From NCBI RefSeq assembly GCF_029813775.1, contig NZ_JARVKW010000005.1, forward strand, positions 124,001 to 188,000: a DNA stretch of 64,000 nt, given 5' to 3'. Made by a program: the position numbers and the translations under genes. The notes beneath the pieces were generated by a model that was not told the origin of the DNA, made no database searches, and saw only the letters and a program-made list of their open reading frames with translations. The DNA comes from Streptomyces sp. DH24 (lineage in GTDB: Bacteria > Actinomycetota > Actinomycetes > Streptomycetales > Streptomycetaceae). This document shows positions 1 through 8,589 of the stretch, in pieces. The first letter of the stretch is position 1, and every line of letters starts with the position of its first letter.

Positions 1-30
1 GCTTGCCGCCCTGGCACGCCCCCGGGTGAC

Positions 31-47
31 CACGCCGTTCCGGCGTG
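31..47. terminator. weak hairpin at left edge
   Basis: A 7-base stem (CACGCCG / CGGCGTG) with a 3-base loop lies at the extreme left of the window and has no T tract. It may end transcription of a gene beyond the left edge. The evidence is the stem alone. Confidence 0.25.
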
Positions 48-121
48 ATCCGGAATGGGGCCCTCCATAACTGTGCGGAGCCTTGCCACCTCCGTCGGCG
101 GCATCCTATGGTGCGCGAACA

Positions 122-133
122 GAAAGCGCTTTC
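122..133. promoter_or_regulatory. LacI-family-like palindrome upstream of pectate lyase
   Basis: GAAAGCGCTTTC is a perfect 12-base palindrome with the central CG typical of LacI/GalR-family operators. It lies about 230 bases upstream of the pectate lyase start and 11 bases before a second, CebR-like palindrome. Apart from these two sites, I see no gene or other structure in positions 1-360. Confidence 0.45.
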
Positions 134-144
134 CCGGTGAGGTG

Positions 145-158
145 TGGGAGCGATCCCA
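145..158. promoter_or_regulatory. CebR-like operator upstream of pectate lyase
   Basis: TGGGAGCGATCCCA differs at one base from TGGGAGCGCTCCCA, the operator known for the Streptomyces cellobiose regulator CebR. It lies about 200 bases upstream of the secreted pectate lyase, so plant cell-wall sugar control of that gene is a reasonable inference. The binding protein is not encoded nearby. Confidence 0.5.
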
Positions 159-360
159 CCTGTCAACTCGGCGGCTGTCGCCGCTGGTTGGAGCGTCACC
201 CGCAAGAGCCGTGCGAGCCGCCGCGGTGTCATGGCCCGCCCCTGGGCGGGGTGGCCGTGATGCGGCGGACTGTCATGCCCATGACACTCGGTTGCCCGTG
301 GCCAAGGGCAGCCCGGCGCGGCGCGCACCACCCGTATCGATGACGAAAGGTGAGGCGAGA

Positions 361-1908
361 ATGAGACGACCAGTCGCACTGCGACTCTGTGCGGTGCTGG
401 CCACGGGGGCCGTCGCCGCCGCGGCCGGAGTGGCGCTGTCGATGCCCGAGGCGTCGGCCGCGACCGCCGGCGCCACCGGCTTCGCGAGCCAGAACGGCGG
501 GACCACCGGCGGAGCGGGCGGGCAGACCGTCCGTGCCACCACGGGCACCGCGATCCACCAGGCCCTGTGCACCCGGGCCAGCAGCAGCACCCCCATCACC
601 ATCCAGGTGGAGGGGACCGTCAACCACGGCAACACCAGCAAGGTGTCCGGCCCCAGTTGCAGCACCGCCGACGGCGTGATCGAGCTGAAGCAGATCAGCA
701 ACGTCACCATCGTGGGCGTCGGCAGCGGCGCCGTCTTCGACCAGGTGGGCATCCACATCCGCGACGCCCGCAACATCATCATCCAGAACGTGACGGTCAG
801 GAACGTCAAGAAGTCGGGCTCGCCCACCTCCAACGGCGGTGACGCCATCGGCATGGAGAGCAACGTCCGCAACGTCTGGGTCGACCACACCACGCTGGAG
901 GCGTCCGGCGGGGAGTCGGAGGGCTACGACGGCCTGTTCGACATGAAGAACAACACCCAGTACGTGACCCTGTCGTACAGCGTCCTGCGCAACTCCGGCC
1001 GCGGCGGCCTCATCGGGTCCAGCGAGAGCGACCTGTCCAACGGCTACGTCACGTTCCACCACAACCTGTACGAGAACATCGACTCCCGCGCGCCCCTGCT
1101 GCGCGGCGGCATCGGCCACATGTACAACAACCACTACAAGAGCCTCAACGACTCCGGCATCAACTCCCGGGCCGGCGCCAAGGCCAAGGTGGACAACAAC
1201 TACTTCGAGGACTCCAAGGACGTCCTCGGCACCTTCTACACCGACGCCAAGGGCTACTGGCAGGTCGGCGGCAACATCTTCGACAACGTGACCTGGTCCA
1301 GCCCCGGCACCGACAACTACCCCGCCGGGCCCAATCCGACGTCCAACACCACCGTGAGCATCCCGTACGCCTTCAGCCCCGACCCGGCCACCTGCGTGCC
1401 GAGCGTCGTGAGCCAGACGGCGGGCGCGGGCAAGGGACTTCGCGTGTCCGACGGCAGCTGCACCCCGCAGACCCCGAGCCCCACGCCGACCACCCCCACG
1501 CCCGACCCCACCGACCCCACGCCCACCCCGACCCGGCCCGGCGGCACCAACCTCAGCCTCGCGGCCGGCGCCGACGGCACCAGCAAGGCCGACGGGACCA
1601 GCTACGGCAACGTGCGCGACGGTGACCTGAGCACCCACTGGTCGCCGTCCGGCTCCACCGGCTCCGTCTCCGTGAAGTGGGGCTCCGCCACCACCGTCTC
1701 CACGGTCACCATCCGGGAGGCGGCGGGCTCCGCGGGCGCGATCGGGTCCTGGAGGGTCGTCAACCACGACACCGGCGCCGTCCTCGCCACCGGAAGCGGC
1801 GCGGGCGTCATCGACATCCCGACGACCACCCTGAGCAAGATCACGTTCCAGATCACCGGCTCGACCGGCACCCCGAAGGTCGCCGAGTTCGAGACGTACG
1901 CGAGCTAG
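361..1908 (+). CDS. secreted pectate lyase (PL1) with C-terminal discoidin-like domain
   Basis: This enzyme is predicted to cleave polygalacturonate by beta-elimination outside the cell. The ATG at 361 follows an AAAGGTGAGG ribosome site and opens a typical signal peptide with an ASA cleavage motif near residue 33. Residues ~35-360 form a parallel beta-helix of the PL1 type, with the VWVDH motif followed by repeated Asn-rich turns and the RAPLLRGG segment. A Pro/Thr linker (TPTPDPTDPTPTPT, ~375-400) leads to a C-terminal domain of about 115 residues that resembles F5/8-type carbohydrate-binding modules. The 515-residue length fits a two-domain secreted pectinase. Reading from an earlier start at 55 would place over 100 residues before the signal peptide and is rejected. 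Two LacI-type operators lie upstream. Confidence 0.88.
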   Translation: MRRPVALRLCAVLATGAVAAAAGVALSMPEASAATAGATGFASQNGGTTGGAGGQTVRATTGTAIHQALCTRASSSTPITIQVEGTVNHGNTSKVSGPSCSTADGVIELKQISNVTIVGVGSGAVFDQVGIHIRDARNIIIQNVTVRNVKKSGSPTSNGGDAIGMESNVRNVWVDHTTLEASGGESEGYDGLFDMKNNTQYVTLSYSVLRNSGRGGLIGSSESDLSNGYVTFHHNLYENIDSRAPLLRGGIGHMYNNHYKSLNDSGINSRAGAKAKVDNNYFEDSKDVLGTFYTDAKGYWQVGGNIFDNVTWSSPGTDNYPAGPNPTSNTTVSIPYAFSPDPATCVPSVVSQTAGAGKGLRVSDGSCTPQTPSPTPTTPTPDPTDPTPTPTRPGGTNLSLAAGADGTSKADGTSYGNVRDGDLSTHWSPSGSTGSVSVKWGSATTVSTVTIREAAGSAGAIGSWRVVNHDTGAVLATGSGAGVIDIPTTTLSKITFQITGSTGTPKVAEFETYAS

Positions 1909-1946
1909 GACGGGCGCGGGGGCCGCAGCCGACCGCGGTCCCCGCG

Positions 1947-2396
1947 CTACGCCCCGCCGCGCGCCGCCAGCGCCGCCAGCAGCCTGTGCAGCGGTTCCGT
2001 CGCCCTGCGCCGGTACTCCTGGACCGCCCAGCCGTTGCCGTCCGGGTCCGAGAAGTACATGAACGTCGCGCCGTCGTCCGGGGCGTACCGGACCGGCTCG
2101 GAGACGTCCAGGCCGCGCCCGACCAGTTCCGCGCGGGCCGCCCCGATGTCGGCGACGCACAGCTGGAGCCCTTGGTAGGAGCCGGGGGCCGGGCGGGGGC
2201 CCTTCGTCATCTCCCAGATGCTGTCGCCGAGCGCGACGGAACAGCCCGAGCCGGGCGGCGTCAGCTGCACGATCCGCAGTCCCGGCATGACCTCCTGGTC
2301 GATGTCGACGTGGAAGCCGACCTTGTCCCGGTAGAAGTCCCTGGCCCGGTCGATGTCGCTCACCGGAAGGGGGATCACTTCGAGGGTCATGTCCAT
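1947..2396 (-). CDS. VOC family (glyoxalase/bleomycin-resistance fold) protein
   Basis: A 149-residue protein with one vicinal-oxygen-chelate domain: the MTLEVIPLPVSDIDRARDFY opening and the FSDPDGNGWAVQEY ending are characteristic of the fold. The family includes glyoxalases, ring-cleaving dioxygenases and drug-binding proteins, so the substrate cannot be assigned. The start at 2396 has GAAGGAG eight bases upstream; a second ATG two codons later is too far from it. The gene converges on the pectate lyase and is followed on the same strand by nothing closer than that gene. Confidence 0.85.
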   Translation of the reverse strand: MDMTLEVIPLPVSDIDRARDFYRDKVGFHVDIDQEVMPGLRIVQLTPPGSGCSVALGDSIWEMTKGPRPAPGSYQGLQLCVADIGAARAELVGRGLDVSEPVRYAPDDGATFMYFSDPDGNGWAVQEYRRRATEPLHRLLAALAARGGA

Positions 2397-2424
2397 GGAC
2401 CCGGCTCCTTCGTCGCCGCGGGCG

Positions 2425-2943
2425 TCAGTCGAACCGCCACCGCGTCTGGCTGAACGGCTCCCCCTTACCGAACCCGAAAACGGTGCGCGGCGCCACCGAG
2501 AACACCACGGCGTGCCCGGGACCGTGGTGGAAGTACCCGTCGCGCACCTCGAAGTGCCAGAAGCCGCCGTACTTCGCCTCCCACGCGGCGGCCAGCTCCC
2601 GCAGCCTGCCGTCGTCGGACACCCGGACCGCCTCGCCCTCCACGACCAGGTCGTAGCCCCGGTTCCAGATGTTGGTGCCGGTGGTCAGCACGACGTGCGG
2701 GTTGGCGGCGATGTTGCGGGCCTTGCGCTCGTCGGGCCCGGTGCAGAAGTGCAGCGCGCCCCCCGACCACACCGCGGGCAGCGGCGTCACGTGCGGCCGC
2801 CCGTCCGGCCGTACCGTCGAGATCCAGAACAGTTCGGCCGAGGCGAGCAGCGACTCGGCGTCCGCCCACGGCGGCGCGGTGGCCGACGGGTCGCTGTAAC
2901 GGGGATCGACGCGGGCCTCGGGCTCGCTCGTCGGATGCGTCAT
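2425..2943 (-). CDS. pyridoxamine 5'-phosphate oxidase-family flavin-binding protein
   Basis: A 172-residue protein of the PNPOx-like split-barrel fold, probably binding FMN or a deazaflavin. The segments FWISTVRPDGRPHVTPLPAV and RKARNIAANPHVVLTTG match the conserved beta-barrel and cofactor-contact region. The ATG at 2943 has GGGAGG six bases upstream, so the longer frame that begins at 3051 is not used. It lies just upstream of the VOC gene on the same strand (28-base gap) and the two may be co-transcribed. Substrate unknown. Confidence 0.82.
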   Translation of the reverse strand: MTHPTSEPEARVDPRYSDPSATAPPWADAESLLASAELFWISTVRPDGRPHVTPLPAVWSGGALHFCTGPDERKARNIAANPHVVLTTGTNIWNRGYDLVVEGEAVRVSDDGRLRELAAAWEAKYGGFWHFEVRDGYFHHGPGHAVVFSVAPRTVFGFGKGEPFSQTRWRFD

Positions 2944-3133
2944 CGGTGTCCTCCCAACCGGGACGGTCCCGCGGCGGGCCGTCCCCGCGCGGGCCGCCCT
3001 CTTCACGGCGTTCCCCCGGCAGGTTCGACCACGCATGCCGGCGGAACTCATCGCTCCCGGCCCCGGAGCCGGGCCCCGGCCCTGCGGTTAGGCTCGACCC
3101 CGTACGGCATCGACGCAGGGCAGGAGGCCGAGG

Positions 3134-6100
3134 ATGACGGCGCCGGGGCGCAGGAGCAGCACCTTCACGCGACTGCTGCGGCACGGCTTCACCGATGCCT
3201 CCGCCGCCGAACGGCTCCTGGACAGCCCGGAGCTCGCCCCGCTGCGCGACGACCCGGTCCTGCTGGACGCCCTCGGCGCCACCGCCGACCCCGACCTCGC
3301 CCTGCGGGGCCTGGTGCGGCTGCTGGAGGCACAGCCGGACGCCACCGCCCGCCGTGGACTGCTCGACACGGTGATCGCCGCCAAGCCGCTGCGCGACCGC
3401 CTCCTGGGCGTCCTCGGCGCGTCCGCCGCGCTCGCCGACCACCTGGCCCGGCACGCCGGCGACTGGCGGGCGCTCGTGATGTACGAGCCGCGCGATCTGC
3501 ACCCCGGCGTGGCCGAGTTCGAACGCGGGCTCGCCGAGGCCGGCGACCCGGTCGCGCTGCGCGTCGCCTACCGGCGCTGCCTGCTGTCCATCGCCGCCCG
3601 CGACGTGTGTGGCACCACCGGCATCGCCGAGACCGCCGCCGAGCTCGCCGACCTCGCCACCGCCACCCTGCGCGCCGCCCTCGGCCTCGCGCGGGCCGCC
3701 GCGCCCGACGACGCGGCGCTGTGCCGGCTCGCGGTGATCGCGATGGGCAAGTGCGGCGGGCACGAGCTGAACTACGTCTCCGACGTCGACGTGATCTTCG
3801 TCGGGGAGGCCGTCGAGGGCGCCGACGAGGACAAGGCGCTGCGCGCCGCTACCCGGCTCGCAGCGCACATGATGCGGATCTGCTCGGAGACGACCGTCGA
3901 GGGCTCGATCTGGCCCGTGGACGCCAACCTGCGCCCCGAGGGCCGCAACGGCCCGCTCGTGCGCACCCTCAGCAGCCACGTCGCCTACTACCAGCGCTGG
4001 GCGAAGACCTGGGAGTTCCAGGCGCTCCTCAAGGCCCGCCCGGTGGCCGGCGACCTGGAGCTCGGAGAGCAGTACGTCGCCGCCGTGGAACCCCTGGTGT
4101 GGCAGGCGGCGGAGCGGGAGAACTTCGTCGCCGACGTGCAGAAGATGCGCCGCCGGGTGGTGGAGAACATCCCCGTCGCCGAGGTCGACCGCCAGCTCAA
4201 GCTCGGCCCCGGCGGCCTCAGGGACGTCGAGTTCGCCGTGCAGCTGCTCCAGCTGGTGCACGGCCGGGCGGACGCCTCCCTGCGCAGCGGGACGACGCTG
4301 GCCGCGCTGAACGCCCTCGCGGCGGGCGGCTACGTGGGCCGGGCCGACGCCGCCCAGCTCGACGAGGCGTACCGGTTCCTGCGCTCCATGGAGCACCGCA
4401 TCCAGCTGTTCCGGCTGCGCCGCACCCACCTGGTGCCCGAGGACGAGGCCGACCTGCGCCGCATCGGACGCTCCCTGGGCCTGCGCACCGACCCGGTGTC
4501 CGACCTGCACCGGGAGTGGAAGCGGCACGCCGGCGCCGTACGACGCCTGCACGAGAAGCTGTTCTACCGGCCGCTGCTCGACGCGGTCGCCCAGCTCGCC
4601 CCCGGCGAGGCCCGGCTCAGCACCGAGGCGGCCCGCGAACGCCTGGTCGCCCTCGGCTACGCCGACCCGGCGTCCGCGCTGCGCCACCTGGAGGCGCTGG
4701 CCTCCGGCGTCAGCCGCAAGGCCGCGATCCAGCGCACGCTGCTGCCGGTGCTGCTGGGCTGGTTCGCGGACTCCGCCGACCCGGACGCGGGCCTGCTGAA
4801 CTTCCGCAAGGTGTCGGACGCGCTCGGCAGGACGCCCTGGTACCTGCGGCTGCTGCGGGACGAGGGCGCGGCGGCGGAGAACCTGGCGCGTGTGCTGTCG
4901 GCGGGGCGGCTCGCCCCCGACCTGCTGATGCGGGCCCCGGAGGCCGTGGCGCTGCTCGGCGACGGCGACACCGGCGGGCGCGGCGGTCTGGAGCCGCGCG
5001 GGCGGGCCCAGCTGGAGCAGGAGGTCCTCGCGGCGGTCCGGCGCGCGGACGGCGCCGCACAGGGCGTCACGGCGGCGCGCGGGGTGCGGCGCCGCGAGCT
5101 GTTCCGCACGGCGGCGGCCGACATCGTCGGCTCCTACGGCACGGAGGCGCAGCCCGCCGAGGCCGACCAGGGCGCGCTGGTGGACCTGGTCGGCGGCGCG
5201 GTGTCCGACCTGACGGCGGCGACGCTGGCGGGCACGCTGCGGGCGGTCGTCCGGGAGGGCTGGGGCGACACCCTGCCGACCCGGTTCGCGATCATCGCCA
5301 TGGGCCGGTTCGGCGGCCACGAGCTGGGCTACGGCTCCGACGCCGACGTGCTGTTCGTGCACGAGCCCCGGGACGGCGTCGAGGAGCGGGAGGCCGCCGA
5401 CGCGGCGAACAAGGTCGTCTCCGAGATGCGCCGCCTGCTGCAACTGCCCACCTCGGACCCGCCGCTGCTGATCGACGCCGACCTGCGCCCGGAGGGCAAG
5501 TCGGGGCCGATGGTGCGCACCCTGAAGTCGTACGAGGCGTACTACCGGCGCTGGTCGCTGGCGTGGGAGTCGCACGCGCTGCTGCGGGCCGAGGCGGTCG
5601 CCGGGGACGAGGAGCTGGGCCGCCGGTTCATGGCGCTGGTCGACCCGCTGCGCTACCCGGCGGACGGGCTGGGGGAGGAGGCCGTACGGGAGATCCGGCG
5701 GCTGAAGGCCCGCATGGAGTCGGAGCGGCTGCCGCGCGGCGCCGATCCCCGGCTGCACACCAAGCTGGGTCCGGGCGGGCTGTCCGACGTGGAGTGGACC
5801 GTGCAGCTCATGCAGTTGCGGCACGGCGCCGAGGTGCCGGGGCTGCGCACGACGCGCACCCGGCAGGCGCTGGCCGCGGCGCGCGAGGCCGGGCTGATCG
5901 GGGCGGAGGACGCGGCGACGCTGGACGAGGCGTGGGTGCTGGCGACCCGGGTGCGCAACGCCGTGATGCTGGTGCGGGGCCGGGCCGGCGACACGTTCCC
6001 CTCGGAGGGCCGGGAGCTGGCGGCCGTGGGCCGCTACCTGGGCTACGGGCCCGGTCACGCGGGCGACATGCTGGACGACTACCGCCGCACCACCCGTCGG

Positions 6101-6139
6101 GCACGCGCGGTCGTCGACGCGCTGTTCTACGGCACCTGA
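3134..6139 (+). CDS. glnE: bifunctional glutamine-synthetase adenylyltransferase/adenylyl-removing enzyme
   Basis: GlnE adds AMP to a tyrosine of GSI (GlnA) when nitrogen is plentiful and removes it when nitrogen is scarce. The 1,001-residue length is normal for the family. Both nucleotidyltransferase-like halves are visible: GKCGGHELNYVSDVDVIFV near residue 204 (adenylyl-removing half) and GRFGGHELGYGSDADVLFV near residue 723 (adenylyl-transfer half), each with the expected G-GG-EL-SD-D pattern. GGAGG lies just upstream of the ATG. Its target is encoded at 36293-37702, where Tyr397 is present. The 3' end overlaps the converging PAP2 gene by 13 bases. Confidence 0.96.
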   Translation: MTAPGRRSSTFTRLLRHGFTDASAAERLLDSPELAPLRDDPVLLDALGATADPDLALRGLVRLLEAQPDATARRGLLDTVIAAKPLRDRLLGVLGASAALADHLARHAGDWRALVMYEPRDLHPGVAEFERGLAEAGDPVALRVAYRRCLLSIAARDVCGTTGIAETAAELADLATATLRAALGLARAAAPDDAALCRLAVIAMGKCGGHELNYVSDVDVIFVGEAVEGADEDKALRAATRLAAHMMRICSETTVEGSIWPVDANLRPEGRNGPLVRTLSSHVAYYQRWAKTWEFQALLKARPVAGDLELGEQYVAAVEPLVWQAAERENFVADVQKMRRRVVENIPVAEVDRQLKLGPGGLRDVEFAVQLLQLVHGRADASLRSGTTLAALNALAAGGYVGRADAAQLDEAYRFLRSMEHRIQLFRLRRTHLVPEDEADLRRIGRSLGLRTDPVSDLHREWKRHAGAVRRLHEKLFYRPLLDAVAQLAPGEARLSTEAARERLVALGYADPASALRHLEALASGVSRKAAIQRTLLPVLLGWFADSADPDAGLLNFRKVSDALGRTPWYLRLLRDEGAAAENLARVLSAGRLAPDLLMRAPEAVALLGDGDTGGRGGLEPRGRAQLEQEVLAAVRRADGAAQGVTAARGVRRRELFRTAAADIVGSYGTEAQPAEADQGALVDLVGGAVSDLTAATLAGTLRAVVREGWGDTLPTRFAIIAMGRFGGHELGYGSDADVLFVHEPRDGVEEREAADAANKVVSEMRRLLQLPTSDPPLLIDADLRPEGKSGPMVRTLKSYEAYYRRWSLAWESHALLRAEAVAGDEELGRRFMALVDPLRYPADGLGEEAVREIRRLKARMESERLPRGADPRLHTKLGPGGLSDVEWTVQLMQLRHGAEVPGLRTTRTRQALAAAREAGLIGAEDAATLDEAWVLATRVRNAVMLVRGRAGDTFPSEGRELAAVGRYLGYGPGHAGDMLDDYRRTTRRARAVVDALFYGT

Positions 6140-6999
6140 GCGCGCCGGCGCCGGCGCGGTGCCGGCAGCGCCGGGCGCGGCGGCACCACCTTCGGCAGCG
6201 CGTACGGCGTCGCCCCGTACCAGGCACCGGCCACCGCGAAGCCGAACGCGAGGCACAGCATGCCGCCCACCGCGTCCAGCCAGAAGTGGTTGGCGGTGGC
6301 GACGATCACGACCAGCGTGGCCGCCGGGTAGAGCAGGCCCAGCACGCGGACCCAGGGGACGGTGGCGAGGGCGAAGATCGTCAGGCCGCTCCACAGCGAC
6401 CAGCCGATGTGCATCGACGGCATCGCGGCGTACTGGTTCGACATGTTCTTCAGGTCGCCGGACGCCATCGAGCCCCAGGTCTGGTGGACCATGACCGTGT
6501 CGATGAAGTGGCCGCCGTTCATCAGGCGGGGCGGCGCGAGCGGGAACAGGTAGTAACCGACCAGGGCCACGCCCGTCGTCGAGAACAGCACGAGCCGGGT
6601 CGCCCCGTAGCGCCCGGGATGCGCGCGGTACAGCCACACCAAGACGCCGAGCGTCACCACGAAGTGCAGCGTCGCGTAGTAGTAGTTCATGCCGACGATC
6701 AGCCAGGTCACCGAATTCGCGGCGTGGTTGACGGACTGCTCGAAGGCGAGGCCCAGTTGGTGCTCGAACTCCCAGATCCAGTCGGCGTTGCGCAGCGCCT
6801 CGCCCCGCTGCTCGGGGACGGCGTTGCGGATGAGCGAGTAGGTCCAGTAACTCACCGCGATCAGCAGGATCTCGAACCAGAGCCGTGGCCTTCCCGGAGC
6901 CCGCAGCCGGCGCAGGAAGTCCTGGTCCGCGTCGTCCGCGACGAGGTGCGGAACGGCCTCGTCGCGGCCTTCCAGAGTCGTCACGGTCGTGTCACCCAT
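6127..6999 (-). CDS. PAP2-superfamily integral membrane protein (Aur1/Ipt1-like)
   Basis: A 290-residue protein with about six membrane segments (for example around LWFEILLIAVSYWTYSLI and LVLFSTTGVALVGYYLF). It carries the two acid-phosphatase-fold motifs: PSMHIGWSLW and ANHFWLDAVGG (H-x3-D). This arrangement is that of the PAP2_3 group related to inositolphosphotransferases, so a phospholipid phosphatase or phosphotransferase role in the membrane is likely but not proven. The chosen ATG (6999) has no clear ribosome site; the upstream part of the frame is Pro/Arg-rich and untypical. It overlaps the glnE end tail to tail. Confidence 0.82.
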   Translation of the reverse strand: MGDTTVTTLEGRDEAVPHLVADDADQDFLRRLRAPGRPRLWFEILLIAVSYWTYSLIRNAVPEQRGEALRNADWIWEFEHQLGLAFEQSVNHAANSVTWLIVGMNYYYATLHFVVTLGVLVWLYRAHPGRYGATRLVLFSTTGVALVGYYLFPLAPPRLMNGGHFIDTVMVHQTWGSMASGDLKNMSNQYAAMPSMHIGWSLWSGLTIFALATVPWVRVLGLLYPAATLVVIVATANHFWLDAVGGMLCLAFGFAVAGAWYGATPYALPKVVPPRPALPAPRRRRRAQVP

Positions 7000-7129
7000 G
7001 GGCACAGAGTCTGCCAGATAAGCCTTTCCCGACCGATCATCCTCCGGTCGGGTCCGGGACGCATGTTCTCCACCGGGAGGGGGCCCGGCGACTACCGCGC
7101 GCGCAGGGGGCGCGCGCCGCGCCTCCACC

Positions 7130-8164
7130 CTACGGACGATTCCGGTCTCCGGGTGCCGAAGCGGTCGAACCGCGCACCACCAGTTCCGGCATGAACACGA
7201 ACTCGCTGTGCGGCGCGGGCGTCCCGCCGATCTCCTCCAGCAGCGTGCGCACCGCGGCCTGCCCCATCGCCGGGACCGGCTTGCGGACCGTCGTCAGGGG
7301 CGGGTCGGTGAACGCGATCAGCGGGGAGTCGTCGAAACCGACCACGGAGATGTCCTTCGGGACCTCCAGGCCGTGCTGCCGCGCCGCCCTTATCGCGCCG
7401 AGCGCCATCATGTCGCTGGCGCAGACCACCGCCGTGCAGTCCCGCTCGATCAGCGCCGTCGCGGCGGCCTGACCGCCCTCCAGCGTGTACAGCGAGTGCT
7501 GCACCAGCTCGGTCTCCACGGTCTGCGCGCTCAGGCCCAGCTGCTCCTGCACCGTGCGCACGAAGCCCTCGATCTTGCGCTGCACGGGGACGAAACGCTT
7601 CGGCCCCAGGGCCAGTCCGATGCGGGTGTGACCGAGGGAGGCGAGGTGCGTGACCGCCAGCGCCATCGCCGCGCGGTCGTCGGGGGAGATGAACGGCGCC
7701 TGCACCTTCGGCGAGAAGCCGTCCACGAGCACGAACGGCACGCCCTGGGCGCGCAGTCGTTCGTAGCGCTGCATGTCGGCCGTGGTGTCCGCGTGCAGTC
7801 CGGAGACGTAGATGATCCCGGCGACGCCGCGGTCCACGAGCATCTCCGTCAGCTCGTCCTCCGTCGAGCCGCCCGGCGTCTGCGTGGCCAGCACCGGCGT
7901 GTAGCCCTGCCTGGTCAGCGCCTGCCCTATGACCTGGGCCAGGGCCGGGAATATCGGGTTCTCCAGCTCCGGGGTTATCAGGCCCACCAGGCCCTCGCTG
8001 CGCTGCCGCAGCCGCACCGGGCGCTCGTAGCCCAGGACGTCGAGGGCGGCCAGTACGGACTGGCGGGTGGTGGCGGCGACGCCCGGCTTGCCGTTGAGGA
8101 CGCGGCTGACGGTCGCCTCGCTCACCCCCGCCTGAGCAGCGATGTCGGCAAGGCGTGTGGTCAC
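7130..8164 (-). CDS. malR: LacI-family repressor of maltose and amylase genes
   Basis: A DNA-binding repressor matching MalR/Reg1 of S. coelicolor and S. lividans, which represses maltose uptake and amylase genes. The 344-residue product begins at the GTG at 8164 with TTRLADIAAQAGVSEATVSR, the LacI helix-turn-helix and hinge; the remainder is a periplasmic-binding-like effector domain ending at GFDDSPLIAFTDPPLTTVRK. A TACAGT box (minus strand, 8173-8178) ends eight bases before the GTG and no ribosome site exists, so the transcript is probably leaderless. The gene is divergent from malE and shares its operator-rich spacer. Confidence 0.93.
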   Translation of the reverse strand: MTTRLADIAAQAGVSEATVSRVLNGKPGVAATTRQSVLAALDVLGYERPVRLRQRSEGLVGLITPELENPIFPALAQVIGQALTRQGYTPVLATQTPGGSTEDELTEMLVDRGVAGIIYVSGLHADTTADMQRYERLRAQGVPFVLVDGFSPKVQAPFISPDDRAAMALAVTHLASLGHTRIGLALGPKRFVPVQRKIEGFVRTVQEQLGLSAQTVETELVQHSLYTLEGGQAAATALIERDCTAVVCASDMMALGAIRAARQHGLEVPKDISVVGFDDSPLIAFTDPPLTTVRKPVPAMGQAAVRTLLEEIGGTPAPHSEFVFMPELVVRGSTASAPGDRNRP

Positions 8165-8324
8165 AGCACCGGACTGTAGCGGGCGTATGTCGCCTTGCCC
8201 ACCGACCGGACGCCTGGTGCGCGCCGGTGAGCGGCGCGCCGCGGGTTGCTGCGTCATCGCGATCCCTCATGTCGTGGTCGGCGTCCTGTCCCGCAACGGA
8301 TGATTCACCCGGCGGTAACGGATG

Positions 8325-8474
8325 GCAAGTGCTTGCAGAGTCTTGCACAACCCCCCGTTGGGCCGCCGTACCGCCCGTGGGCAGGGTTGCACGGTGGTGG
8401 CGGACAGGTCACGGCGGCGTAACTCTCGGCAGGCCTTGCACTTTTTTTCTGCAAGGTCTTTCGCGACGATTGCA
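8325..8474. promoter_or_regulatory. malR-malE spacer with CTTGCA-type operator repeats
   Basis: The 425-base spacer 8165-8589 holds no gene but has a cluster of CTTGCA sites: GCAAGTGCTTGC (8325-8336), CTTGCA at 8332 and 8342 (10-base spacing), TTGCA at 8387, CTTGCA at 8435 facing TGCAAG at 8450, and TTGCA at 8470. Repeats of this type are known upstream of Streptomyces maltose and amylase genes and are bound by MalR/Reg1. The pair at 8435-8455 brackets a T-run and lies closest to the malE start. Confidence 0.7.
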
Positions 8475-8589
8475 TCGCTGTTACGTTCACGTCGCCCGGC
8501 GCGGCGGCAACGACGCAGTCGGCAAGTCGAGCAGGAGCGGCAGACGGGGCCCCCTGCACCACACGGGCTTTCACCCTCAAGGAGAACTC

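Noticed and set aside
229..2160. 643-residue minus-strand frame opposite the pectate lyase
   Set aside because: Composition is Gly/Ala/Val/Arg noise from GC-rich DNA. It has no ribosome site and overlaps well-supported genes on both sides.
2353..7194. 1,613-residue plus-strand frame across glnE
   Set aside because: It is out of frame with glnE, is Arg/Pro-rich and has no domain; it is a shadow of high-GC coding DNA.
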